Shown: positions 6,594 through 6,625 of the stretch, one piece after another
Position numbering within the stretch: position 1 is the first letter of the stretch
Layout of the letters: every line of letters starts with the position of its first letter
DNA from: Betaproteobacteria bacterium
GTDB lineage: Bacteria > Pseudomonadota > Gammaproteobacteria > Burkholderiales > Nitrosomonadaceae
NCBI GenBank assembly: GCA_022601315.1
Contig: JAHZIU010000409.1
Span: forward strand, 1 to 6,625
Direction: 5' to 3'
Length of the DNA stretch: 6,625 nucleotides
Position numbers and translations under genes: made by a program
Notes under the pieces: generated by a model
What the model was told of the DNA's origin: nothing
The model's database searches: none
Seen by the model: the letters and a program-made list of their open reading frames with translations, nothing else

Positions 6594-6625
6594 ATGGCTG
6601 CTAACTATAAACGTATTTTACTAAA
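6594..6625 (+). CDS. pyrH: UMP kinase, first ten codons (runs off the right edge)
   Basis: The ATG 12 bp after the tsf stop opens a frame reading MAANYKRILLK at the window edge. YKRILLK is the N-terminal strand found in bacterial UMP kinase (the E. coli protein has the same string after a short tail), and pyrH is the standard gene after tsf. UMP kinase makes UDP from UMP in pyrimidine synthesis. The ribosome site is not evident in GTTCATCATCGA, so translation may be coupled to tsf. Only the start of the gene is visible. Confidence 0.88.
   Translation, partial: MAANYKRILL

Noticed and set aside
1..6625. CRISPR array, tRNA or rRNA genes, complete insertion sequence, toxin-antitoxin or defence genes
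   Set aside because: No regularly spaced repeats, tRNA-like cloverleaf, transposase frame or matching protein motifs were seen on either strand.

Overview
The window looks like chromosomal DNA from a low-GC betaproteobacterium. Nitrosomonadaceae (Nitrosomonas or a relative) is my best guess. This rests on the rpsB-tsf-pyrH order, a methyltransferase that resembles betaproteobacterial proteins I remember, a monohaem c-type cytochrome lipoprotein, and a hemN/fnr pair. The genus is an inference and was not tested by any search.

Layout. (1) Bases 1-1112, minus strand: the N-terminal 370 codons of a class I SAM-dependent methyltransferase that runs off the left edge. (2) 1113-1727: about 615 bp with no credible gene. 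It holds two strong inverted repeats (1385-1473 and 1478-1543) that look like a structured RNA or a small decayed element. (3) 1728-2039, plus strand: a small monohaem cytochrome c lipoprotein. It is followed by a perfect 10-bp hairpin shared with the convergent gene on the other side. (4) 2091-3494, minus strand: a full-length HemN homologue whose radical-SAM CX3CX2C motif is broken to CX3SX2C and whose GGGTP loop is replaced by SSGIP. (5) 3664-4482, plus strand, divergent from the HemN-like gene: an oxygen-sensing FNR regulator with all four cluster cysteines. (6) 4603-6625, plus strand: the translation/nucleotide cluster rpsB (S2), tsf (EF-Ts) and the first ten codons of pyrH (UMP kinase). 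A strong extended -10 promoter and a leader of about 143 nt precede rpsB, and a hairpin-bearing 194-nt gap separates rpsB from tsf.

How the genes fit together. The right-hand cluster is ordinary housekeeping: S2 and EF-Ts made from one operon, with UMP kinase downstream. The centre is a redox/oxygen neighbourhood. FNR senses oxygen, and hemN is a classical neighbour and target of FNR/Anr because it allows haem synthesis without oxygen. Here the HemN copy keeps the whole fold and an open frame but has lost the residues needed for a [4Fe-4S] cluster and SAM. It is therefore probably a pseudoenzyme or has changed function. The FNR-like palindrome TTGACCCAGGTCAA lies exactly at the fnr start region, and its half TTGACCCA recurs as the -35 region of the HemN-like gene. 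Shared FNR control is possible. The most unusual items are the broken HemN, the fnr start/operator overlap, and the paired inverted repeats at 1385-1543.
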